DNA of 64,000 bases from JBBQLG01 sp964251665. GTDB lineage: Bacteria > Bacteroidota > Bacteroidia > Cytophagales > Spirosomataceae. The first letter of the stretch is position 1, and each line of letters begins with the position of its first letter. Positions 15,537 through 22,403 of this stretch are shown here, piece by piece. Location: assembly GCA_964251665.1 (NCBI GenBank), contig CAXUKO010000008.1, positions 62,001-126,000 of the forward strand, written 5' to 3'. The notes beneath the pieces are model-generated. The model saw nothing but the letters and a program-made list of their open reading frames with translations. It had not been told where the DNA came from and ran no database searches. The position numbers were made by a program, and so were the translations under genes.

Positions 15537-18407
15537 ATGCCTACACAGTCCGAAGCAATATTAGAAGAAAACTTGGTTAAGCAATTAGCCGGGTTGGGAT
15601 ATAAATCCGTAGTGATAGCCGATGAAAAAGCGTTGCTGGCTAATCTAAGAACACAACTCGAAACGCATAACAAGGTAAAACTAACCGATGCTGAATTTGC
15701 GGTAGTGCTTAACCACCTTAACAAAGGCAACGTATTTGAGCGGGCTAAAATCCTGCGCGATAAGCTACAACTTACCCGCGCCGATGAGAGTAGCATCTAC
15801 ATAGAATTCATCAATCAAGACGCATGGTGCCAGAACCAGTATCAGGTAACGAATCAGATCACTATTGAGGGCACCTATAAGAATCGCTACGACGTAACCA
15901 TACTAATCAACGGCTTACCGCTCGTTCAGATCGAACTAAAACGGCGGGGGCTGGAACTGAAAGAAGCCTTTAACCAGACCAACCGGTATCAGCGGCATTC
16001 GTATTCGGCGGGGTTCGGATTGTTCCAGTACGTGCAACTGTTTGTTATCAGCAACGGCGTCAATACCAAGTACTACGCCAACAACCGCAAACAGTCGTTT
16101 AAACAAACGTTCTTTTGGTCGGATGTCGAGAACAAGCCCATTAAGCAGTTGGAAGCCTTTACCAGTGCTTTTCTGGAGCCGTGCCACCTCTCCAAGATGA
16201 TAACGCGCTATATCGTATTGCCCCAAACGGGCGTATTGATGGTATTGCGGCCTTACCAGTATTACGCCGTAGAAGCCATTACAGAGCGGGTAAAAACCGG
16301 TAACAAGAACGGTTACATCTGGCATACCACCGGCAGCGGAAAAACGCTTACCTCATTTAAAGCCAGTCAGCTACTTACCGCCTTGCCGCAAGTACACAAG
16401 GTTGTTTTTGTGGTTGATCGCAAAGACCTGGACTACCAGACCCAACGCGAATTTGATGACTTTGCCGAGGGGAGCGTAGATACCACCAGCAATACAGGTG
16501 CGCTCGTTAAGCAGTTCAGCGACAATACTAAGATTATCGTTACCACCATTCAGAAGCTGAACACGGCCATCAGCAAGGGTAAGCACCTGAGCAAGATGGA
16601 CAAGTTGAAAGATAAACGCATTGTCTTTATTTTCGATGAGTGCCACCGGAGCCAGTTCGGAGAAACGCACAACCGAATTAAGGCGTATTTCAATAACAGT
16701 CAGCTATTTGGCTTTACCGGTACGCCCATTTTTGCCGATAACGCCGTAAAAAACGAATTAGGCAAACGTACCACCAAAGAACTATTTGACGAGTGCTTGC
16801 ATAAGTACGTCATTACCGATGCCATCCGGGACGAGAACGTTTTGAAATTTTCCGTTGAGTACATTGGCCGTTACCGGCATAAAGACGACAGCCGCACCGA
16901 ACTGGACATAAACGTTGAAGCCATCGACACCAAAGAGCTATTGGAGTCAGAAGACCGGCTGAACAAGATCGTTGATTATGTGATTGAGAATCACGGCCGC
17001 AAAACCCACGGTAAAGAGTTTTCGGCTATGCTGTGCGTTAGCAGCGTCGATATGCTGATTCGCTACTACGACGCCTTCAAACGTAAAGAGTTGGCGGGAA
17101 AGCATAACCTGCGTATCGCTACAATTTTCTCTTACACGGCCAACGAAGAAGACAAAGACGCTAACGGGTTTATCCCTGATGTAGACGTATCCGTTCCCGA
17201 TGGAACGCCCATTAACCAGCACAGCCGGGATAAGCTGGAAGAATACATAGGGGATTATAACGCCCTGTTTGGCACTAAATACAATACCCGCGATAGTGAT
17301 TCCTTTTACAACTACTATAAGGACATTGCCAAGCGGATGAAGGAACGCGAGAAAGAAGGCTTTCTGGATAAAGACCGGTTAGATATTCTGTTGGTCGTCA
17401 ATATGTTTTTGACCGGCTTTGACGCCAAAAAACTCAATACGCTGTATGTCGATAAGAACTTACGGTATCATGGGTTACTGCAAGCCTTTTCCCGCACCAA
17501 CCGGATTTTAAACGAGCAGAAGTCACAAGGTAATATCGTTTGTTTCCGCAACCTAAAAACGGCCACTGATGAAGCTATTACGCTCTTTTCCAATAAAGAA
17601 GCGATAGAAGAAATCATCATGCAGCCGTATGAGAATTACGTACAAGAGTTTGACGAAGCCTATGAACGGTTAATGGCCATTGCGCCCACCATTGACAGCG
17701 TTGATGAGTTAGTGAGTGAAGACGAGGAATTAGAATTTGTAAAAGCATTCCGCGACCTCATCCGGCTCAAAAATATCTTGTCCTGTTTCAGCGACTTTAG
17801 TTTTGATGGTTTGGCCATAGACGAACAGACTTTTGAAGATTATAAGAGCAAGTATTTAGACCTCTACCACAAAGTAAAAAATAGCACCAGCAAGGAAAAA
17901 GAATCAATATTAAATGACGTTGATTTTGAATTAGAGCTTATCCAGCGAGACGACATTAACGTAGCGTATATCATTCGTTTATTGGCGGCTTTGAAAGCGG
18001 CTAAACCAGCCGACCGGGAAAGTAAACGGCAGGAAATTAGTAAGTATCTGGCCAGTGAGGTACAACTACGGAGCAAGCGCGACTTAATAGAACGATTCAT
18101 TGCCGAAAACTTACCGGGTATTGCGTCGGCCGACGACGTACCAAAATCCTTTGATGAATACATTCAGGTAGAACGCGATAAGGCGTTGGACAAATTATCA
18201 GCGGAGGAAAAGCTGAGTAAAGAGGGCTTGCAAAAGTTGGTGAGTGATTATTTGTTTACCGAACGCCTACCGTTAAATGATGAGGTTGTAGCCATCTTAA
18301 ACGAAAAACCTAAATTATTAGCCCGCAAAACCATTGTAGAGCGGATTAAAGATAAACTGGTTGATTTCGTAGAGACGTTCTTCACCGATATTCCCGAAGC
18401 TGAGTAA
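15537..18407 (+). CDS. hsdR: Type I restriction endonuclease subunit R
   Basis: 956 residues. The N-terminal PD-(D/E)XK nuclease site is D119 ... E133-x-K135 (DVTILINGLPLVQIELK). The SF2 translocase motor has Walker A TTGSGKT (264-270) and the DEAD-type box DECH (367-370), then the second RecA fold with TGFDAKKLNTLYVDKNL and the QAFSRTNR motif. A helical C-terminal region binds the HsdM/HsdS core. The subunit translocates unmodified DNA and cuts it at a distance. All catalytic motifs are intact, so the restriction system should be functional when HsdS is in frame. Confidence 0.97.
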   Translation: MPTQSEAILEENLVKQLAGLGYKSVVIADEKALLANLRTQLETHNKVKLTDAEFAVVLNHLNKGNVFERAKILRDKLQLTRADESSIYIEFINQDAWCQNQYQVTNQITIEGTYKNRYDVTILINGLPLVQIELKRRGLELKEAFNQTNRYQRHSYSAGFGLFQYVQLFVISNGVNTKYYANNRKQSFKQTFFWSDVENKPIKQLEAFTSAFLEPCHLSKMITRYIVLPQTGVLMVLRPYQYYAVEAITERVKTGNKNGYIWHTTGSGKTLTSFKASQLLTALPQVHKVVFVVDRKDLDYQTQREFDDFAEGSVDTTSNTGALVKQFSDNTKIIVTTIQKLNTAISKGKHLSKMDKLKDKRIVFIFDECHRSQFGETHNRIKAYFNNSQLFGFTGTPIFADNAVKNELGKRTTKELFDECLHKYVITDAIRDENVLKFSVEYIGRYRHKDDSRTELDINVEAIDTKELLESEDRLNKIVDYVIENHGRKTHGKEFSAMLCVSSVDMLIRYYDAFKRKELAGKHNLRIATIFSYTANEEDKDANGFIPDVDVSVPDGTPINQHSRDKLEEYIGDYNALFGTKYNTRDSDSFYNYYKDIAKRMKEREKEGFLDKDRLDILLVVNMFLTGFDAKKLNTLYVDKNLRYHGLLQAFSRTNRILNEQKSQGNIVCFRNLKTATDEAITLFSNKEAIEEIIMQPYENYVQEFDEAYERLMAIAPTIDSVDELVSEDEELEFVKAFRDLIRLKNILSCFSDFSFDGLAIDEQTFEDYKSKYLDLYHKVKNSTSKEKESILNDVDFELELIQRDDINVAYIIRLLAALKAAKPADRESKRQEISKYLASEVQLRSKRDLIERFIAENLPGIASADDVPKSFDEYIQVERDKALDKLSAEEKLSKEGLQKLVSDYLFTERLPLNDEVVAILNEKPKLLARKTIVERIKDKLVDFVETFFTDIPEAE

Positions 18408-18412
18408 TTAAT

Positions 18413-19177
18413 CTACTGAAGTAATGAAACGTTTAGTAGTCCGTTTGTAGACGACTCATCAGCTATAAGTTTATTATCTAATTTCCTTGTCCATTCAACC
18501 ACTTGCACTAAAACTTCTCTATGGTCATTAACTGCGTACAATGTTGCCAGATTTAGCGGTATGTAAATTATCAGAAATTCTAATATATTGGTTACGGTAT
18601 ATCGGAAAGACAGAGGCACAGAATCATAATTTTTAATAAGACATATCCATACAATTGCTATTTGACATAGTAATGTGAGGAGTTCTAAATGTTCTGTGCT
18701 GGCAAGAGCCATGTTGATACCTTTTCCGTATGCTTCATAAACGCGAAAAAGCGGCCCTTTTTTAAGCTTGTTGGACGAGATTGATACTAAGCCAATTCTG
18801 CACAACACAGCTATCACTCTTTTTGCTGGATTTTTAATGGCTTTTTTGTAAAGAGCACCAACGCGTCTAAGTTCCCATCTCACAAGTTGACGTAATCCTA
18901 AAATTAACAATGGAAATAAAAGTCCTTGCGTGAACCTAATTATTCTATCGGTTGAAAACACCAGTACAATCGGTATGAGAACTTGACCAGAGAAAACAAA
19001 GTCCCATGCCACAGCAATTGAAAGTTCTTTGGGTGTAACGACGATGCCACCCACTTCCTTCCAAATGATGAAAGCAAGCAAACAGATTAGTAGCATCTTA
19101 AACGTTTTGCTGACGAACTTAGCTAAATCTGAATCGGGTTTTATTAACAAATCCCCTAAAAACGAAACTAATTCCAT
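18413..19177 (-). CDS. Unrecognised multi-pass membrane protein next to hsdR
   Basis: 254 residues, convergent with hsdR and 5 bases from its stop. It has about five hydrophobic segments, for example FKMLLICLLAFIIW, VLIPIVLVFSTD, GLLFPLLILGL, LTLLCQIAIVWICL and ILEFLIIYIPLNLATLY. The middle part is basic (LRQLVRWELRRVG ... KKAIKNPAKR). The ATG at 19177 is preferred to an in-frame TTG at 19225 because that TTG is the -33 element of the promoter. It is AT-rich compared with hsdR. No family is recognised. A membrane protein of this kind in a defence-rich cargo zone could be an accessory defence factor, but nothing shows that. Confidence 0.7.
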   Translation of the reverse strand: MELVSFLGDLLIKPDSDLAKFVSKTFKMLLICLLAFIIWKEVGGIVVTPKELSIAVAWDFVFSGQVLIPIVLVFSTDRIIRFTQGLLFPLLILGLRQLVRWELRRVGALYKKAIKNPAKRVIAVLCRIGLVSISSNKLKKGPLFRVYEAYGKGINMALASTEHLELLTLLCQIAIVWICLIKNYDSVPLSFRYTVTNILEFLIIYIPLNLATLYAVNDHREVLVQVVEWTRKLDNKLIADESSTNGLLNVSLLQ

Positions 19178-19194
19178 GTTTTGTGTTTTTGCAA

Positions 19195-19225
19195 CGAAAG
19201 TATGAAGTTCTATCTCTTTTGCCAA
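19195..19225 (-). promoter_or_regulatory. Promoter of the membrane protein gene
   Basis: On the minus strand TTG (19223-19225), 20 bases, then TACTTTCG (19195-19202), one mismatch from TAnnTTTG. The ATG at 19177 follows after 17 bases. Confidence 0.55.
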
Positions 19226-19309
19226 ATAATTTACGGTTAGGAATTTTCCATGCCAATACTTCGTATTCTCTGTCTATTTGCTCTAAATTAGAGAAAAAAT
19301 AGAGACATT

Positions 19310-19594
19310 ATGCAGTTTGAAAAAGGGCGGGAAAAGACCGGGGGCCGCAAACCCGGTAGTACCAACCGCACCAGTACCGACCTAAAAAGCCGCCTTGCCG
19401 CCTTAGTAGATAGCCAATTTGACACTATACAAGCCGACTTGGAAACGTTGGAGCCGAAAGACCGGGTGACGGCTTACCTGAAATTCATGGAGTACGTTTT
19501 ACCCAAACAGCGGGAACAGAAAATAGACGTATCCACGCTCACCGATCAGCAGGTAGACGAGTTGTTAAATAAGGCACTGGCTAAACTGGATTGA
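19310..19594 (+). CDS. Small terminase-like/DUF5681-like protein, 94 aa
   Basis: The basic, Gly-rich start (KGREKTGGRKPGSTNRTSTD) and the following helices (LAALVDSQFDTIQADLETLE, then PKDRVTAYLKFMEYVLPKQR) fit a short protein commonly found just before terminase genes in Bacteroidota phages and in genomic islands. The DUF5681 label and the terminase link come from recall of that pattern and were not searched. No large terminase follows here. The next gene starts 4 bases after the stop, so the two are co-transcribed. Confidence 0.65.
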   Translation: MQFEKGREKTGGRKPGSTNRTSTDLKSRLAALVDSQFDTIQADLETLEPKDRVTAYLKFMEYVLPKQREQKIDVSTLTDQQVDELLNKALAKLD

Positions 19595-19598
19595 CACC

Positions 19599-20132
19599 AT
19601 GAAACGGGCCGATAAGCTGAAAATTTTACATGACGCTTTGCAGGGCTATTGGGGGCCATTAGAGAAGTTATACCACCAGAAGCGTAAAGATGCTACTCGC
19701 TATCTTGATGCTGTGGGTATGGTTGATGTTGGCCGGTGCCCTATGGAGTTTTTAAGCCTGACTGTTTCTCACAGCTATGCTCCAGCGTCAAGCAACGAGG
19801 ATTTCTTATTTGAACCATTAAGTACGTCTTTACATCGCTATAATGAACAAGAGCGTACATTATGGCGTAGCCCGTTTAATGCAGTTGGACTAATTGATGC
19901 TGACGATAGCCAGTATGATACTTTACTGCTACGTTACTTTCGAGTACAACGCCGAGACTACTCATACATTTATCTACCTGACATTACTGTAGCGGATTTG
20001 CGACGTTGGTTTACCTTGTGTGCCGGTTTTTTTGATGAGCCGCGATACATCGGGCTTCTCTTTGAAACAGACTTTGTTTGGTTGGATAATGAGTTAGAAG
20101 TGAGTCGGCAAAAGCAGCATAATAAGAACTAA
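19599..20132 (+). CDS. Unrecognised protein, 177 aa
   Basis: A soluble protein coupled to the small terminase-like gene upstream. It begins MKRADKLKILHDALQGYWG, and the gene at 21893 begins MKRAGKIALLTKLLQ, which hints at a shared N-terminal helix. The body is rich in aromatic residues (YFRVQRRDYSYIYLPDITVA, then LRRWFTLCAGFFDEP). No catalytic motif is obvious and no family is recognised. The gene is real by its codon use and tight spacing. Confidence 0.65.
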   Translation: MKRADKLKILHDALQGYWGPLEKLYHQKRKDATRYLDAVGMVDVGRCPMEFLSLTVSHSYAPASSNEDFLFEPLSTSLHRYNEQERTLWRSPFNAVGLIDADDSQYDTLLLRYFRVQRRDYSYIYLPDITVADLRRWFTLCAGFFDEPRYIGLLFETDFVWLDNELEVSRQKQHNKN

Positions 20133-20233
20133 TGATTCAACCCAGCGAGGGTCGCTACCTGTTGAAATTTGTGAACTTTACCAAAGTTTGAACCACAACC
20201 CTTTTTACATTTACATAATTTCACTAATCAGTT

Positions 20234-21235
20234 ATGGCAGTTAAAGTTATGAATCCTGAAAATGCTTCTAAACCCAAAACAAAAAAACATTATCACACAA
20301 CAGTATTGAAGGACACTCATATAGATCGCATTGTTCACTATTACGATTTAGATTTGTATTTCAAGCCTGAATTCAACCCCGCAAGTGGTAAAAAGACGTT
20401 AGAACTTTTTAAGAAGATAATTGACTTAGCTAAGTCAAAATCACCAGAACGATACCAAACTTACGGCGAAAAGGCAATCTTTATTCAAGAGGTAGAATTT
20501 GAATCTGCTACAAACTTAATGACAGGCAAATTAAGATGTATTAGAAAAAACATATTGCCTGAAATAATGGACATGGATACTGATGAATTGAGAGAGTTAG
20601 AAGCAAAAGATAGCGAAGGTTTGCTTGAAACTTCACACTTTATTATCAGCCTAAAGAATAACACTCCTCTTATCGCGCTTGAGTACAATCAATTTGGAGG
20701 CCGGATTAACGATATTGTAAATTACTTAAGACGTATTGGATTAGATAATGCAATTCTATTAGACGCAAAATCTGTATCAATTGTTAAAGACGAATTGGCT
20801 ATAATTAGACAAAGAATTGCAAAGTGTTCCGAGTTCTACATTAGAGTTCACAGAGATAACATACCAGAAATTGAAGCTATGGACAATATGATGTATAGTA
20901 CTATCAAAGCCTCTGCCGCTCACTTTCAAAGTGAATATGCTTCCATAGCATTAAAGTTCGATTACAAAAATGATGATACTTCTGTTATAGATGGTTTAGT
21001 TCATCGTCTTTTGGATATTTTTATAAAATCTCCTGAGAAATCAGCGGCATTAAAAGAGTTAAAGGTAAAAGCAGAAGATACCAGTAAGGCGTTTCATTTA
21101 TCAGAGTTCAATCTATTAGAAGGGAAGCTTAGAAGTGAAATTAGAGTTCCAAAAAAGGAGAAGTTTCGCACTATTATATCAAAAATAATGTTTGAACTTA
21201 TGAAAGCAGAGTTAGTTCAAAAACGACTGATATGA
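20234..21235 (+). CDS. Unrecognised soluble protein of an AT-rich gene pair, 333 aa
   Basis: A mixed alpha/beta protein with a basic start (KPKTKKHYHTTVLKDTHIDR). The middle reads as a repeated strand-helix unit (EGLLETSHFIISLKNNTPLI, ALEYNQFGGRINDIVNYLRR). The C-terminal third is strongly helical and charged, ending in the basic segment VPKKEKFRTIISKIMFELMK. There is no signal peptide or membrane segment. Its stop overlaps the ATG of the membrane protein gene by ATGA, so the two products are made together. GC is far below that of the element core. Soluble sensor plus small four-helix membrane partner is the layout of RexA/RexB and of Kiwa. I do not recognise a family, so the defence role is inference. 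Confidence 0.7.
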   Translation: MAVKVMNPENASKPKTKKHYHTTVLKDTHIDRIVHYYDLDLYFKPEFNPASGKKTLELFKKIIDLAKSKSPERYQTYGEKAIFIQEVEFESATNLMTGKLRCIRKNILPEIMDMDTDELRELEAKDSEGLLETSHFIISLKNNTPLIALEYNQFGGRINDIVNYLRRIGLDNAILLDAKSVSIVKDELAIIRQRIAKCSEFYIRVHRDNIPEIEAMDNMMYSTIKASAAHFQSEYASIALKFDYKNDDTSVIDGLVHRLLDIFIKSPEKSAALKELKVKAEDTSKAFHLSEFNLLEGKLRSEIRVPKKEKFRTIISKIMFELMKAELVQKRLI

Positions 21236-21747
21236 TAGATAATCCTCGACCTTCTAAGTATGATTTATATCTACGAAATCCATTGTTTTGGGATTTCCTT
21301 ATTGTTCTGGTGATAATCATATTTTCATCGCTCTTTAGTGTCCTTCCCTTTGTAATTTCTGATAAGCTGAATCAGATTTCTGCTATTTCATATTTAATTG
21401 CTTCATGTGTTTCTTTAGCAGGTTTTTCATTGGCAGCACTGACTGTCATTGTTACAGTAAGGGCTAACATCAGAGCGAGAAATATTTCTGAAGCTGATAA
21501 TGCTTTAGACTTTATTCTCTCGTCTAAACACTATCCGGGTATTGTGCAAGTATTTAAAAACTCTATAGTCGAGTTTATCATCATATTTATATCACTCTTT
21601 TGTTTTTGGGGTATATCTGATAGCCTAAGTGCGATAGGTTTAAATCGCGTTTTTGTCGGGGGGCTTGTTGCGACAACCTTAAATGTTTCTCGAAGTATGC
21701 ACATTCTTTTTTCTGTACTTGATTTGGAAAAGCATACCCGCCATTAG
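21232..21747 (+). CDS. Small four-helix membrane protein of the AT-rich pair, 171 aa
   Basis: Four hydrophobic segments are visible: FLIVLVIIIFSSLFSVLPFV (about 18-37), SYLIASCVSLAGFSLAALTV (48-67), FIIIFISLFCFWGI (112-125) and VFVGGLVATTLNVS (140-153). A charged loop of about 35 residues (RANIRARNISEADNALDFIL) lies between helices two and three. The start overlaps the stop of the 333-residue partner. No enzyme motif is seen; a pore-like or membrane-damaging effector would look like this, but so would a sensor. The base composition matches the partner and differs from the flanking mobile genes, so the pair was probably acquired as a unit. Confidence 0.72.
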   Translation: MIDNPRPSKYDLYLRNPLFWDFLIVLVIIIFSSLFSVLPFVISDKLNQISAISYLIASCVSLAGFSLAALTVIVTVRANIRARNISEADNALDFILSSKHYPGIVQVFKNSIVEFIIIFISLFCFWGISDSLSAIGLNRVFVGGLVATTLNVSRSMHILFSVLDLEKHTRH

Positions 21748-21794
21748 AATACGATTTCATTCGTAATGAACAAAGTTGGTAATCGCCTTTTGCT

Positions 21795-21896
21795 ATGCCA
21801 GCTTTTGTAAGACTATATAAATGGCCTACAATTGCGGAATATAGATTTTGGCTACTCGATTGGGATGCTGATGAACTTAGCCGCTTAACAGCATGA
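21795..21896 (+). pseudogene. 33-codon open frame, probable gene remnant
   Basis: ATG at 21795 to TGA at 21894-21896 encodes MPAFVRLYKWPTIAEYRFWL and 13 more residues ending in DWDADELSRLTA. The TGA overlaps the ATG of the next gene (ATGA). Either it is a very small coupled gene or the 3' remnant of a gene whose 5' part was replaced when the AT-rich pair was inserted. Evidence is only the overlap and the open frame. Confidence 0.35.
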
Positions 21897-22177
21897 AACG
21901 AGCTGGAAAGATTGCCCTGCTTACAAAACTGTTGCAAGATGGTAGCAGCGAAGCCAACCGCCAACGATTGCAACACCTGTTGGAGCATGACCACCGGGCA
22001 TTAATCATCATTGACGACCTGACTTTTGTGAGTGACCAGCCAATAACCGACAGCGGCCCGGTACACTTTCAGGATAGGGGTAAAGCGTATCAAATGACAT
22101 TGGGTGAAGCCTATCAGTATGCCAACCGTTACCATATCGGGACGCTGTTCATTTTACCAGCTAAACACACGTTGTAG
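21893..22177 (+). CDS. Unrecognised protein at the right end of the element, 94 aa
   Basis: A small soluble protein with N-terminus MKRAGKIALLTKLLQDGSSE and a likely strand-rich second half (HRALIIIDDLTFVSDQPITD). The N-terminus resembles that of the gene at 19599 (MKRADKLKI), and GC content returns to the element's core value here. It may belong to the conserved backbone of the element rather than to the cargo. It is the last gene before the right-end repeats and attR. Confidence 0.55.
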   Translation: MKRAGKIALLTKLLQDGSSEANRQRLQHLLEHDHRALIIIDDLTFVSDQPITDSGPVHFQDRGKAYQMTLGEAYQYANRYHIGTLFILPAKHTL

Positions 22178-22261
22178 CGTTTTGAAAGTTATGGGTAGCC
22201 GTGCCTTTGTTCCTCACAAATCAGACACCACTAACCGGCCTAAAAGTAGTATCCCCGTTGC

Positions 22262-22283
22262 TTTTTGTTCCTTATTTGTATCT
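22262..22283 (+). repeat. 22-bp direct repeat, right copy
   Basis: Exact match to 5105-5126 at the left end. Here the following bases are CACT rather than TTGT, so the integrase -7 box is not reproduced, which argues that the repeat is kept for protein binding rather than as a promoter. Confidence 0.6.
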
Positions 22284-22308
22284 CACTAAATACAGTATTG
22301 GACTTCTG

Positions 22309-22333
22309 TTTTATAAGTAGCTGATAGTCAATA
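22309..22333 (-). repeat. Right arm of inverted repeat shared by both element ends
   Basis: 22322-22333 is the exact reverse complement of TATTGACTATCA at 5034-5045, and 22309-22322 is an imperfect reverse complement of 5053-5067. It lies 4 bases before attR. Confidence 0.55.
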
Positions 22334-22337
22334 AAAT

Positions 22338-22392
22338 AAGAAAGCCGTTCCTCAATGTGGGAACGGCTTTGCGTTTTCTTAACCTAAACTAA
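22338..22392 (+). repeat. attR: right 55-bp direct repeat with terminator hairpin
   Basis: The right copy of the 4934-4988 repeat. Its stem is AAAGCCGTTCC (22341-22351) with GGAACGGCTTT (22360-22370). The repeat ends 11 bases before the stop of the convergent outer-membrane receptor gene, for which the hairpin can act as terminator, as the left copy can for pgk. Confidence 0.85.
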
Positions 22393-22403
22393 AATCTTTA
22401 TGT

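Larger units (their letters stand above)
4934..22392 (+). mobile_element. 17.4-kb integrative element inserted between pgk and an outer-membrane receptor gene
   Basis: The element is bounded by the direct repeats 4934-4988 and 22338-22392, which match at 52 of 55 positions. A tyrosine integrase gene lies just inside the left end. Inside are replication-type genes (RepA-like ATPase, VirE-N-type primase), an HTH protein, a VRR-NUC nuclease, a toxin-antitoxin pair, a type I restriction-modification system and several unrecognised genes. No relaxase, coupling protein or conjugation gene is visible, and no phage capsid or tail gene. GC content is uneven, with strongly AT-rich cargo at 14250-15520, 18413-19250 and 20180-21750. 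The insertion sits between two convergent host genes and appears to leave each with a terminator. Confidence 0.88.
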
